A stretch of DNA of 64,000 nucleotides from Methylovorus menthalis (GCF_020523625.1 NZ_JAJAQH010000001.1:482820-546819); one strand, 5' to 3'. Counted from the stretch's first letter, positions 37,154-46,348 are shown. Notes: generated by a model not told the origin, from the letters alone. Translations and numbers: made by a program.

Positions 37154-37798
37154 CTATTGCAGCTGATGGTCTATGGTACGCGTGCCATCCAGCGAACTCA
37201 GGCCATGCTGCAAGGGTTCGCGCCAGGTATACGCCAGCACCAGCAGAAAAGGGATCAGGCAAATGAGGAACAGCTTGATGAAAAAGCCTGCGGAAGACGC
37301 GCCTTGATGATGCGTGGGGCTAGCGAGCTCGAATTCCTGCATCTTCCAGATGGCTTTGTAGGCGGTGGTGCTGGCATGATCCACCGTCCTGAACTTGATG
37401 GATTGATCATGGTGGATGGCGCGGTATGCGCTTTCTGAGAGGTGGATTTCCCCGGGGCGTAAAAAAGCCGCCGGGGGAGATGTGAGGGCAGGAGTAGTAT
37501 TTTCAGCGCATGCGATATGGATACCCAACAGTATGGGTGGGTGGCTGCCGTTATTGAAATTAAAGAGGTCGGTAGCGCGCTGCATGGCGATGGCGGCTTG
37601 CAGGCTATCGTCGGTACTGGCAAAGCGGGCGATCCAGTGCTGGCCTTCCGTTGTCATGCTGCCGGTGTGTTCGGTCACGGCGTCTTGGGCTAGCTGCCGA
37701 ATGGTTTGCAAGGCATCGTTGCTGTGGCTGAAGACCTGGATGGTCATCCCCACTGCTTGTGCCGGATTAACATGTTGTAATTGTGCGGAGCCAGTCAT
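37154..37798 (-). CDS. Tail-anchored, degenerate class III nucleotide-cyclase-like protein
   Basis: This minus-strand gene sits between bcsB and bcsZ. I place its start at ATG 37798 (AGGG five bases upstream), giving 214 residues; an earlier ATG at 37816 lacks a ribosome site. Residues 20-150 follow the class III cyclase pattern: WIARFASTDDSLQAAIAMQ, a GIHIA strand and GEIHLSESAYRAI. The two metal-binding aspartates and the usual catalytic residues are missing, so it should bind rather than make a nucleotide, if it does either. One membrane helix (about 172-195) and a short tail anchor it in the membrane. No family name can be given; a role in cellulose regulation is inferred from position only. 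Confidence 0.6.
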   Translation of the reverse strand: MTGSAQLQHVNPAQAVGMTIQVFSHSNDALQTIRQLAQDAVTEHTGSMTTEGQHWIARFASTDDSLQAAIAMQRATDLFNFNNGSHPPILLGIHIACAENTTPALTSPPAAFLRPGEIHLSESAYRAIHHDQSIKFRTVDHASTTAYKAIWKMQEFELASPTHHQGASSAGFFIKLFLICLIPFLLVLAYTWREPLQHGLSSLDGTRTIDHQLQ

Positions 37799-37830
37799 CG
37801 TTACCCTGTCAGTCATTTTTGAGAGACGTT

Positions 37831-38859
37831 ATGTTTAAAACGGATAGGCCTTTATCTTACTTTAAGGCACTGCTGCTAGGTTTCCTATTTCAATTCGGCA
37901 GTGCGTCTGCCACGGCGGGCCAGGCCGAATGGACGGAATTCAAGCAGCGCTTTGTGCTGGCCGAGGGCCGCGTGGTAGACGTAGGCAATGGCGGTATCAG
38001 CCATTCGGAAGGGCAGGGCGTCACCATGCTGCTGGCCGTGCATTACAACGATCAGAAGACCTTTGATCGTCTGTGGCAGTGGACGCAAACTTCACTGCAG
38101 GTGCGCAAGGATCATTTGCTGGCCTGGCGCTGGACCACCAAACATGGCGTCAATGATTTCAACAATGCCACGGATGGCGACCTGTACGTAGCATGGGCGC
38201 TGCTGCGCGCCTCGGACAAATGGCATGTCCCCGCCTATAAAGCGGCGGCAGAGGCTATTCTCAACGATGTGAAGCGGCTGCTGGTAAAACCGAGCAAGTG
38301 GGGCCCCGTAATTCTGCCCGGCTCGGCAGGTTTTGAAAAACCGGCTGGCCAGATCGTCAACCTGTCTTACTGGGTTTTCCCGGCCTTGAATGATTTCAGT
38401 CGCTACGCGCCCGACCCTGTGTGGGACCAACTGGGCCAGAGCGGTATCACCTTGATCGGCGAGAGCCATTTCGGCAAATGGCAGTTGCCCACCGACTGGG
38501 TGCAACTCGGCAATAAAGTGATTCCTGCCCCGGGATTCCCGGCGCAATTTGGCTATGACGCAGTGCGCGTGCCGCTTTTCATCATGTGGGGCAAGAAAGC
38601 CAGCGCAAGTGTGCTGGCGCCATTCCAAGCATTCTGGGGACATTATCAGAAAACCCCCTATGTACCGCCCACTGTCAGTATCGAAAACGATGCGATAGCG
38701 CCTTATGGCGCAGCGTCCGGCATCCTCAATATTGCAGATATGACATGCCGCTATCCTGCCTTACAGATAAGGCCTGAGTATCCGATCAACACGCAGGATT
38801 ATTACTCGGCAACGCTATTGCTGCTGGCCGATATGATGGTGGAGGAGCAGTCGCGTTGA
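37831..38859 (+). CDS. bcsZ: Periplasmic endo-beta-1,4-glucanase BcsZ (GH8)
   Basis: This 342-residue GH8 enzyme has a signal peptide (about 1-30, ending SASATAG). The catalytic acid E60 is in SHSEGQG and the second acidic residue D115 in NNATDGDLYVAWAL. It trims nascent cellulose and is needed for normal export. The start at 37831 (MFKTDRPLSYF) is preferred over a longer frame from 37783 that would overlap the opposite-strand gene. Its stop overlaps the bcsC start as TTGA. Confidence 0.94.
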   Translation: MFKTDRPLSYFKALLLGFLFQFGSASATAGQAEWTEFKQRFVLAEGRVVDVGNGGISHSEGQGVTMLLAVHYNDQKTFDRLWQWTQTSLQVRKDHLLAWRWTTKHGVNDFNNATDGDLYVAWALLRASDKWHVPAYKAAAEAILNDVKRLLVKPSKWGPVILPGSAGFEKPAGQIVNLSYWVFPALNDFSRYAPDPVWDQLGQSGITLIGESHFGKWQLPTDWVQLGNKVIPAPGFPAQFGYDAVRVPLFIMWGKKASASVLAPFQAFWGHYQKTPYVPPTVSIENDAIAPYGAASGILNIADMTCRYPALQIRPEYPINTQDYYSATLLLLADMMVEEQSR

Positions 38860-41486
38860 AATACAGGACTCTAGTGGTGATGCTGTCATTGGCCGGACTG
38901 GCCGAATGCCCCCTCATCGCCTGTGCGGAAGAAGCTCCCGGCAATCTGCGGGCGATGACGGCCACCACATCTGCATGGGCTGTCGTCGCAGAGCAGGATG
39001 CGGGCGCATCACCGGCAAAAATCAAGGCTGTGCCGTCCAATGTCATCAGTGAACCCAAGGCGGTGTCAGATGCCATCGAATCCCAAACGCCTGAGAAGAA
39101 TGGCCGGGTGCAAAGCCAGCCACTGATCAACAATGTGCCGCTTTCCAGCTTTTTGACCTCACCGAAAAAAGCCACTACTCCTGCTGCCGTCAATCAGGCT
39201 GTACAGCCGAGCGCGCCCGATACCCGTCCCTTATGGAAGCTCTTTAACCAGCATCAATATGACCGTGTGGAACAGGATATTGCCAGGCTTGAACGTGAGC
39301 ATCCCGACTGGAAAGCCCCACCGGATCTGCTTGCCTTGCTGGTGCAAAAGCGGCGCGAACAGCGGCTGGAGCGCGCAATGCGCGAGCAGGATATGGAGGC
39401 ACTGGTGAAACTGGGCGAGCAGTACCCGGATGCGTTTTCATGCGCTGCCATCGACAAAGCATGGGTGCTGGCCGCCGCTCGCTCAACGACGGGGCAAATC
39501 GAAGCCTTGCAGGCGCAACTGCAATATCTGGTGACCCGGTGCGAGAAAGAAGAAGACAGGCTCGCCACCCTGTACAAAGCCCAGCAGTGGCTCGCCCGTG
39601 AAGAATGGGAGGCCTTGATTGCCCTCAGCGCAGGCACCCAGCGCAGTGCGCATGGCGAGGGGCTTTTTCAGCAACTGGTATACCAGAACGGGGTAGAGGA
39701 TCTGGAGCTTGCGATCAAGCAGCAGAACAATGCCATGGTGGATAGCCTGTTTGCCCAGCTGCAACCACAGATTCTTGCCAGAAAAGATGTCAGCCAGCTA
39801 TTGCTGGTGGCCTGGCATGATTTCAAGCTGGAGAGATTGGCGGCGGCGCAGGATTTGTTTGTGATTGCTCTGACGATGGAGCCGCAGAATGACAATGCCC
39901 GCTATGGCCTAGCATTGAGTTACTCGCGCCAGCAAAACCATGAGGAAGCGATTACGGTTGCCCAAGGCTTGCCGCCGGGCGATGCCGGGCGCAATGACCT
40001 GCTGCTGAATGCTTATCTTGCAAAGGCAAAACAGGCTTATGAGCAAAAGGATAGTCAGCAGGCTTTGAACTACTTGCAGGAGGCGAAGCAAGCTGGGGCC
40101 TTGCCCCGGTATGCGGCACTCATGCAGGCCTGGTCCAAGCTTGAGTTGGGGGATACTGCGCACGCTGCTGAGGAATTTGCCGCGCTTTACCGCGCACGGC
40201 CGGATGAGGAAAGCGCCGCTGGCGTCATGGCGAGCTATCTCAAGCAAGATCGGGCAGACGACATTGCCACTCTGGCGTCTACCGAGCCACTGGCCAGCCT
40301 GTACAAACACCATGTCGCCGCAGGATTATTTGGGCAGAAACGCTTTTTTGAGGCGCGCGCACTTGATCCTGCAAGCTATGGCGAAGTCGGGGCTATTGCC
40401 GCGCCACAAGCCAGTGCCGAGGCGGCCTTCCGCGACAAGAGCGGCACCCAGGGCTTATCTCAGTTGAGCATACGCCAGGTGCCCGTGCTGGATGCCAGCC
40501 TGCCGACGGGTAGCAGCGGCGAGCTGAATGTTTCACTGCGCGAAGTTCGCCTGGATAGCGGCACATTGTCACGCAATGCGCTGGTGGGCTCCGGCAATTC
40601 CGGTGCCTGGCAGTATTCGCCGGTTACCAAAACAACCGGGCTTGAGCCGCGAGTAAGCTGGCGCGACGATGTGTGGGATATCGCCTTGGGCATGACGCCG
40701 GATAACGGCGAGGTCAGCAGTCGCCCGACGGGCTATGTGGCGCATCAGAGCATGAGCAAACTGGCGAATCTCACCAGCAGCTTGTATGTAGAGCCGGTGC
40801 GCGAGTCCTTGCTGTCTTACACCGGTATTCGTGATCCCTATACCGGCAAGCAATGGGGGCGCGTGCTGCGCAAAGGTCTTCGATTGAACGGCCTGCAGCA
40901 ACTGGGGAATAACTGGTCCGTGAGCGGTGCCATTAACCTGGAATATCTGGATGGCGAGAGTGTGGAAACGAATCGCCATGCGGGTATGTTTGCCAGTGTG
41001 GGCAAAAACCTCGACTTGCCTGCATTTTCATATGCCGTGGTGGGCCTGGGCTTGAATTATGATCATTATGAAAAAAATCTCAGCCATTTCACGCTGGGGC
41101 ATGGGGGGTATTTCAGCCCGGAGCGCTTTGTCAGCATAGGCCCCTCGCTGGACTTTCTCACCCGTGAAAACCAGCAGTTCATCGTGAAAGGCCGTTTGGC
41201 GTTTGCCACCGTGTCCATCGCCGAAGCGGCTTCGCCGTGGTTTCCCGGCAATGAAGACGGCAATACCTATGCCTCCAGCAAAAATAACGGCATGAGCTAT
41301 ACCGCTGAAGCCAGCGGTGTCTGGCGCATCAACGACAGGCTGCAGATAGGCGGTGCGCTCTCCGAGCGCAATGCACCACAGTACAAGGACGAGACCGGAA
41401 TGCTGTTTTTACGGGTTTTGTTTGAATCGCGGCAATCGGTATTAAGTACTGACTTACCTACCAGAACATTCAACGGGCTGTACTAA
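38856..41486 (+). CDS. bcsC: Cellulose export protein BcsC (TPR plus outer-membrane barrel)
   Basis: This 876-residue protein has a signal peptide (about 1-24), a low-complexity region (about 25-120), TPR-like helices (about 120-510) and a C-terminal BCSC_C beta-barrel domain (about 560-876; SYTGIRDPYTGKQWGRVLRKG is typical). It should form the periplasmic scaffold and outer-membrane pore. It is shorter than the 1157-residue E. coli protein, mainly in the TPR part. The start is TTG at 38856, overlapping the bcsZ stop, with a perfect GGAGGAG 9 bases upstream. The locus has no bcsD, bcsE, bcsG or bcsQ in this window. Confidence 0.9.
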   Translation: MKYRTLVVMLSLAGLAECPLIACAEEAPGNLRAMTATTSAWAVVAEQDAGASPAKIKAVPSNVISEPKAVSDAIESQTPEKNGRVQSQPLINNVPLSSFLTSPKKATTPAAVNQAVQPSAPDTRPLWKLFNQHQYDRVEQDIARLEREHPDWKAPPDLLALLVQKRREQRLERAMREQDMEALVKLGEQYPDAFSCAAIDKAWVLAAARSTTGQIEALQAQLQYLVTRCEKEEDRLATLYKAQQWLAREEWEALIALSAGTQRSAHGEGLFQQLVYQNGVEDLELAIKQQNNAMVDSLFAQLQPQILARKDVSQLLLVAWHDFKLERLAAAQDLFVIALTMEPQNDNARYGLALSYSRQQNHEEAITVAQGLPPGDAGRNDLLLNAYLAKAKQAYEQKDSQQALNYLQEAKQAGALPRYAALMQAWSKLELGDTAHAAEEFAALYRARPDEESAAGVMASYLKQDRADDIATLASTEPLASLYKHHVAAGLFGQKRFFEARALDPASYGEVGAIAAPQASAEAAFRDKSGTQGLSQLSIRQVPVLDASLPTGSSGELNVSLREVRLDSGTLSRNALVGSGNSGAWQYSPVTKTTGLEPRVSWRDDVWDIALGMTPDNGEVSSRPTGYVAHQSMSKLANLTSSLYVEPVRESLLSYTGIRDPYTGKQWGRVLRKGLRLNGLQQLGNNWSVSGAINLEYLDGESVETNRHAGMFASVGKNLDLPAFSYAVVGLGLNYDHYEKNLSHFTLGHGGYFSPERFVSIGPSLDFLTRENQQFIVKGRLAFATVSIAEAASPWFPGNEDGNTYASSKNNGMSYTAEASGVWRINDRLQIGGALSERNAPQYKDETGMLFLRVLFESRQSVLSTDLPTRTFNGLY

Positions 41487-41589
41487 CCTTTCAATCCTGT
41501 TCTTTCAATGCTGTCTTTTTGCGCGGGCCTTACGACGCGGTGCTTCGATTTCGCATTGTCAGGTCAGTGCGTGGGATTATTGCGTTGCG

Positions 41590-41616
41590 CGTACATCAGG
41601 CGGTGGCGGATGTACG
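41590..41616. other. Inverted repeat between bcsC and hemW
   Basis: CGTACATC (41590-41597) and GATGTACG (41609-41616) form an 8-bp stem with an 11-nt loop in the gap between the two convergent genes. Neither side has a T-run, so it is at best a weak transcription stop. Confidence 0.3.
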
Positions 41617-41636
41617 GCAAGATAGTCGCGGGATTT

Positions 41637-42854
41637 TCAGTCCTGCAGAAAGAGTTGCAATAGCTCATTCAAAAAGCGCTGCCCCAGCGCGGTGGGGGCA
41701 ATCAGCTCAGGAGTACGCGTAATCAGGCCGCGTTGCTCGGCCTGCTGAAGGGCGGGTTCCACCGTGCTGAGCGCTTGCCCCGTCATGGTGGTAAACAGCT
41801 TGGGGTCAAAGCCTTCAGTCAGGCGCAGGGCATTCATCATGAATTCAAATCCGAGGTCTGCGCGATCCAGCAGGCGTTCTTCCTCGACATGGCTCATTTC
41901 AGCCACGGCTTTCATGTAGGCGTTGGGTTGCTTGATGCGCGATTGCCGCAGGATGCGGTCATGAAAACTCAGCTTGCTGTGAGCGCCCGCACCGATGCCC
42001 AGATAATCCCCAAACACCCAGTAATTCAGGTTGTGCCGACAACGTTTGCCCGCTTTGCCAAAGGCTGAGGTTTCGTAATGACCATACCCGTGTTCTGCCA
42101 GCAAGTGCTCAATGGCTTCCTGCATGGTGGCGCTGGTGTCATCGTCCGGCAGGGCTGGTGGCTTGTAGTAAAACGGCGTGTTGGGTTCCAGTGTCAGGTG
42201 ATAAGCGGAGATATGCGTGGGGCCTAGCGCAATGGCGGTGCGGATATCCTGAAGGGCTTCTTCCAGGGTTTGCTCCGGCAGTGCATACATCAGGTCCAGG
42301 TTCACGTTGCCAAAAATCTGGATGGCATGTGCTGCGGCGTGCTGTGCTTCTTCGCTGTTGTGTATGCGACCGAGGGCTTGCAAATGGCGCGGATTAAAGC
42401 TTTGTATGCCAATCGAAATGCGGTTGACCCCGGCATCGCGGTAGCCTTCGAAGCGATCAGCTTCAAAGGTGCCGGGGTTGGCTTCCAGCGTGATTTCCGC
42501 ATCGTATTCCAGCGGTGTGAGCATGCGCACATGGCTGAGGATGCGATCTATGGATTCCGCGCTGAACAGACTGGGCGTACCGCCGCCAAAAAAGATGCTG
42601 CGTACCTTGCGGCCCCATACCAGAGGCGTGGCTTGCTCAAGGTCGGCAATCAGCGCATCGACATAGGTGCTTTCCGGGATGGGATTGCGCGATTCATGCG
42701 AGTTGAAATCACAATAAGGACATTTGCGCACGCACCAGGGGATATGAATATACAGGCTGAGCGGCGGCGGATTGCGCAAGCCGCTGCTGGTGAGCTGGCC
42801 GACCAGTGGATTCTCGGTCACCGGGGCAGGTGCAATTGGAATAATCGGGATCAT
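41637..42854 (-). CDS. hemW: HemW, radical SAM haem chaperone
   Basis: This 405-residue protein has the radical SAM motif CVRKCPYCDF (CxxxCxxC plus the fourth Cys-less CDF form of HemW), GGGTPSL and the C-terminal HemW/HemN domain. It lacks the N-terminal extension of true coproporphyrinogen dehydrogenase HemN and so is better named HemW, which binds haem and delivers it to respiratory enzymes. It is the last gene of rph-rdgB-(small gene)-hemW, a common betaproteobacterial cluster. Confidence 0.92.
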   Translation of the reverse strand: MIPIIPIAPAPVTENPLVGQLTSSGLRNPPPLSLYIHIPWCVRKCPYCDFNSHESRNPIPESTYVDALIADLEQATPLVWGRKVRSIFFGGGTPSLFSAESIDRILSHVRMLTPLEYDAEITLEANPGTFEADRFEGYRDAGVNRISIGIQSFNPRHLQALGRIHNSEEAQHAAAHAIQIFGNVNLDLMYALPEQTLEEALQDIRTAIALGPTHISAYHLTLEPNTPFYYKPPALPDDDTSATMQEAIEHLLAEHGYGHYETSAFGKAGKRCRHNLNYWVFGDYLGIGAGAHSKLSFHDRILRQSRIKQPNAYMKAVAEMSHVEEERLLDRADLGFEFMMNALRLTEGFDPKLFTTMTGQALSTVEPALQQAEQRGLITRTPELIAPTALGQRFLNELLQLFLQD

Positions 42855-42870
42855 GCGGCGCGGAAAACCG

Positions 42871-43089
42871 CTAGGCTTTGTTGTACGGGTTGATCAGGCT
42901 ATCGATCAGCTGGTGCAGGGCGTCACGCATCTGCTGCTCGGAGACTTCCATCAAGAGGCCGTCTTCCAGCGCATCCTGCGCAATTTGTTTCAGCTCGTCA
43001 AAATTCTCGGTCATCACCTTCACTTTTTCCGTGCAGGAGACCACGCTGTTGTCATCGCGTACCCATTTGGGCCAGTCGTTGCTACTCAT
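42871..43089 (-). CDS. Conserved-looking 72-residue acidic protein between rdgB and hemW
   Basis: This small gene overlaps the rdgB stop (ATGA) and ends 16 bp before hemW, so it belongs to the operon. The 72-residue product starts MSSNDWPKWVRDDNSVVSC, then has a predicted helical region rich in Glu and Asp ending in LIDSLINPYNKA. It has one Cys and no membrane segment. I do not recognise the family. Translational coupling and codon use like its neighbours support it being real. Confidence 0.75.
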   Translation of the reverse strand: MSSNDWPKWVRDDNSVVSCTEKVKVMTENFDELKQIAQDALEDGLLMEVSEQQMRDALHQLIDSLINPYNKA

Positions 43090-43691
43090 GTTGCCAATCT
43101 CTCCAGTCGATGTAGCAATCGCGCCATGGCTTGGCCACGGTGGCTGATCCGGCTCTTAACATCCAGTGGTAATTCGGCCACGGTCTTGCCGGTTTTGGCA
43201 TCCAGAAACAAAGGGTCATAGCCAAAGCCATCTTCGCCGCGCAAGGTGTCCAGTATCTCGCCTTGCCATACACCTTCGGCAATCAGCGGTTCCGGGTCGT
43301 CAGCATGGCGCACCAGCACGATCACACAATAAAAATGCGCCTGCCGCTGGGTGAGACCCTGCATGACCTCCAGCAGTTTCGCATTATTGCGGGCATCCGA
43401 TTTTGGTTCACCCGCGTAGCGGGCTGACAACACGCCAGGTGCGCCTTGCAGGGCATCTACGCACAGGCCGGAATCATCGGCCAGCGCAGGCAGTCCGGTA
43501 TGGCGGCTGGCATGGCGTGCTTTGGTCAGGGCGTTTTCAATAAACGTACAGTAGGGCTCTTCCGCTTCCGGCACATTCAAGGTGGATTGCGGGATGATCT
43601 CCACGGCGAGCGGTGCCAGCAGGTGGCGGATCTCGCGCAACTTGCCCGCGTTGCCGCTGGCGATGACCAGTTGGTTGAATGGCAGCGCCAT
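43086..43691 (-). CDS. rdgB: XTP/dITP diphosphatase RdgB (HAM1 family)
   Basis: This 201-residue enzyme removes non-canonical purine triphosphates such as dITP and XTP. Family motifs are VIASGNAGKLREI at the N-terminus, FIENALTKARHA, ADDSGLCVDAL, GEDGFGYDPLF and SHRGQAM. It lies one base after rph and overlaps the following small gene by four bases. Confidence 0.96.
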   Translation of the reverse strand: MALPFNQLVIASGNAGKLREIRHLLAPLAVEIIPQSTLNVPEAEEPYCTFIENALTKARHASRHTGLPALADDSGLCVDALQGAPGVLSARYAGEPKSDARNNAKLLEVMQGLTQRQAHFYCVIVLVRHADDPEPLIAEGVWQGEILDTLRGEDGFGYDPLFLDAKTGKTVAELPLDVKSRISHRGQAMARLLHRLERLAT

Positions 43692-43692
43692 G

Positions 43693-44409
43693 TTACAAGC
43701 CCAGTACCTTGGTTTGCAGGCTGGTCAGCTCGCGAATGCCTGCGGCAGCGAGGTCCAGCATGCGATCCATATCGGCACGCTGAAACGGCACACCTTCGGC
43801 CGTGCCCTGGATTTCCACATAGCCGCCGCTGCCGGTCATCACGACATTCATGTCGGTATCGCAGTCGGAATCTTCAATATAGTCGAGGTCCAGCACCGGC
43901 GTGCCTTGATAAACACCTACCGACACAGCGGCGACGGAGTCACGCAAAGGCGATTCGCTGATCAGGCCCTGGGCCAGCAAGCGGCTGATGGCGTCATGCA
44001 GGGCAACATAGGCACCGGTAATACTAGCGGTGCGGGTGCCGCCATCGGCCTGAATCACATCACAGTCAATCTGTATGCTGCGCTCACCCAGTTTTTCCAG
44101 ATCGATGATGGCGCGCAGGGAGCGGCCAATCAGGCGCTGAATCTCCTGTGTGCGGCCACTTTGCTTGCCACGCGCCGCTTCGCGGTCCATACGGCTACCG
44201 GTGGAGCGGGGCAGCATGCCGTATTCTGCCGTTACCCAGCCCTGGTTTTTGCCGCGCAAAAATCCGGGCACTTTTTCGTCCACGCTGGCGGTGCAGAGCA
44301 CATGGGTATCGCCAAACTTGACGAGTACCGAGCCCTCGGCATGCTTGGTGTAGTGCCGGATGATTTCAATAGGGCGTAGCTGGTGGGTTTCTCGCTGGCT
44401 GGGGCGCAT
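43693..44409 (-). CDS. rph: RNase PH
   Basis: This 238-residue phosphorolytic exoribonuclease trims tRNA 3' ends. The N-terminal [22 protein letters not shown], the GRSLRA segment with its phosphate-binding arginine and [18 protein letters not shown] are all present. It is the first gene of the operon leading to rdgB and hemW. A parS-like site lies about 60 bp upstream. Confidence 0.97.
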   Translation of the reverse strand: MRPSQRETHQLRPIEIIRHYTKHAEGSVLVKFGDTHVLCTASVDEKVPGFLRGKNQGWVTAEYGMLPRSTGSRMDREAARGKQSGRTQEIQRLIGRSLRAIIDLEKLGERSIQIDCDVIQADGGTRTASITGAYVALHDAISRLLAQGLISESPLRDSVAAVSVGVYQGTPVLDLDYIEDSDCDTDMNVVMTGSGGYVEIQGTAEGVPFQRADMDRMLDLAAAGIRELTSLQTKVLGL

Positions 44410-44470
44410 GATGGTTTCGCTCTGTCAAAACCTTGATTATAAGCCAGTCGTGGTGAATTCAATAATGCCG

Positions 44471-44486
44471 GGTTCCACGTGAAACG
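44471..44486. other. parS-like ParB-binding site
   Basis: GGTTCCACGTGAAACG keeps the central 14 bases of the widespread chromosomal parS sequence TGTTCCACGTGAAACA and differs only at the two outer bases. It lies in the 98-bp gap between rph and the phosphatase gene, outside coding sequence. Such sites usually cluster near the replication origin, but only this good non-coding copy is seen here. Confidence 0.5.
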
Positions 44487-44507
44487 ACGGCTGCAGGGCG
44501 GGGCAGG

Positions 44508-45410
44508 CTAGACGCGGGATTTGGCAATGGCCGCCTGTATTTCAGCAATTGCCAGGTCAATCTGCGCTTCGTTCAGCTCAACATCTTCGGCCTGGGCTGA
44601 ATTTTCAGTAACGGGATTCATGATGGTCGTAATCGCCCCCATCGCTATGTCATCAGAAGACAGCATCAGCTCGGCTTGCCCCAGGCGCAGGCCGATGGCA
44701 CTGGCATTGTCACCTTCGCTGCCATTTTGCTCCTCGGCGGTTTCCAGCATACGGGGAATGGCAATATCGACCGGATGCTGGTAAATCATGTCGGCCATCT
44801 GCTCTTCGCTCAAGCCTGACCACAAGCCATCCGAGCACAGCAGCAGAATATCGCCATCTATCAGCTTGCGCGGCGGCGTCAGCTCGATTTTGGGCGCATG
44901 GCCGCTCCCCAGGCAGTTATAGATTTTGTGCCGCTCCGGGTGGCGTGCCATCTCATCGCGATGCAGCAAGCCCTGACGAAACAGCTTTTGCACCACGGAG
45001 TGATCCTCCGTGTGGTAAATGCTGCGCCCACTGCGGAAATGGTAGAGGCGGGAGTCGCCTACATGGGCTGTGTACAGGCGATGTTGCTGGATAATGGCGG
45101 CGACGATAGTGGTGCAGGGGGCTTCGAGCAAGTGCTGGCTATGCTTGAGCTGATGCAAGGCTTGGTGAATGACCTGGATTTGCTCCATCAGGTAGCGGCC
45201 GGGGTGGGGCAGCAGGTCAACCGCTCTTTTTTTGAAATCCTCGGTCAGGGTTTTGACGGCAAGGCGAGCGGCCACTTCGCCATGACGATGGCCACCCATG
45301 CCATCGGCCAGCACCATCAGCACGGCATCGCGACTATAGGCATAGGCCAGCCTGTCCTGATTATGCGCACGTGGGCCTTTGCGGCTACTTTGGTAAATGC
45401 TGAATTTCAT
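44508..45410 (-). CDS. PP2C-type Ser/Thr protein phosphatase
   Basis: This 300-residue protein has the PP2C metal-binding motifs: RKGPRAHNQDRL, LMVLADGMGGHRHGEVAA, YTAHVGDSRLYHF and a late SDGLW (LLCSDGLWSGL) with GDNASAI. The start at 45410 (MKFSIYQSS) overlaps the kinase stop by four bases, so kinase and phosphatase are translationally coupled and should act on the same substrates. A frame extended to 45425 is less likely. No membrane helix is seen. Confidence 0.92.
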   Translation of the reverse strand: MKFSIYQSSRKGPRAHNQDRLAYAYSRDAVLMVLADGMGGHRHGEVAARLAVKTLTEDFKKRAVDLLPHPGRYLMEQIQVIHQALHQLKHSQHLLEAPCTTIVAAIIQQHRLYTAHVGDSRLYHFRSGRSIYHTEDHSVVQKLFRQGLLHRDEMARHPERHKIYNCLGSGHAPKIELTPPRKLIDGDILLLCSDGLWSGLSEEQMADMIYQHPVDIAIPRMLETAEEQNGSEGDNASAIGLRLGQAELMLSSDDIAMGAITTIMNPVTENSAQAEDVELNEAQIDLAIAEIQAAIAKSRV

Positions 45411-46348
45411 GTGTCTGGCCGCCAATACTGGCGTAGTTTGTCCATCAGCCCGGCTTTGGCGGGAGGCGCGCTGGGGATCTGCTCCGCCAGCAACTTTTGC
45501 AGGGTCAGCACACTTTGTGGGCGCTGCATGTGGTCTATCGCCAGGCAGCGATCAATAATTTCCAGCAGGGCTCGCGAATAATGCGCTTGGCCGAGGCGGG
45601 TGGCGGGTATCAGTTTGTCTTCCTTGCGGCGGGCATCCGCTGCAGGTGGTGTGCCGCGGCTGATGCAGGCATACATGCTGGCACCTACACTATAGATATC
45701 GCTCCATGGTCCCAGCAGGGTTTTGTCAAAGTATTGCTCGGGCGAGGCAAACCCTGGTGTATAGCTCGGCGGCAGGCTGGGCTGGGTAGCGGACAATGTT
45801 TGCCGGGCCGAGCCGAAATCCAGCAGCACAGGCGAGCCATCCAGCCGGATGTAGATGTTGGCGGGCTTGATATCCAGATGCAACAGCTTGCGGGCGTGCA
45901 CTTCGCGCAGGCCATTCAGTAGCTCGCAAAAGACGCGACGGATGAAGTTCTCTCCCAATGGCTGCGGTTGGTTGAGGATGGAAGCTTGCAGGGATTTTCC
46001 ACGCTCGTATTGCATGACCATGTATACGGTATCGTTGGCGCGGAAAAAATTCAGCACCCGCACAATATTGCGGTGTTCGATGGTAGCAAGTGCTCGCCCT
46101 TCCTCAAAAAAGCATTTGAGGCCATGCTTGAAATTGGTAGAGGCGGCGGCCGAGTTGATCTGCACTTTGCTGCCTTCGCTACGCAAGGCGAGGCCGGTGG
46201 GCAGGTATTCCTTGATAGCCACGGTATTTTTGCTGGCATCTTCGGCCAGGTAGACCACGCTGAAGCCACCCGCGCTCAGAACCTTCTTGATGACATAGTC
46301 CTGTAGTGGGTGTCCAATGGGGAGAGACTGGTTTTGCGTAGCCTGCAT
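45407..46348 (-). CDS. Eukaryotic-type Ser/Thr protein kinase
   Basis: This 313-residue kinase fold has the glycine-rich loop LSAGGFSVVY, ATP-binding K46 in VAIKEY, the catalytic D159 in HLDIKPANI and the DFG motif at 177-179, followed by a short basic C-terminus. The activation segment has several Ser and Thr residues. All catalytic residues are intact. It lacks the membrane helix and PASTA domains of Gram-positive types, so it should be cytoplasmic. With the coupled PP2C phosphatase it forms a stand-alone signalling pair; no type VI secretion genes are in the window. Confidence 0.93.
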   Translation of the reverse strand: MQATQNQSLPIGHPLQDYVIKKVLSAGGFSVVYLAEDASKNTVAIKEYLPTGLALRSEGSKVQINSAAASTNFKHGLKCFFEEGRALATIEHRNIVRVLNFFRANDTVYMVMQYERGKSLQASILNQPQPLGENFIRRVFCELLNGLREVHARKLLHLDIKPANIYIRLDGSPVLLDFGSARQTLSATQPSLPPSYTPGFASPEQYFDKTLLGPWSDIYSVGASMYACISRGTPPAADARRKEDKLIPATRLGQAHYSRALLEIIDRCLAIDHMQRPQSVLTLQKLLAEQIPSAPPAKAGLMDKLRQYWRPDT

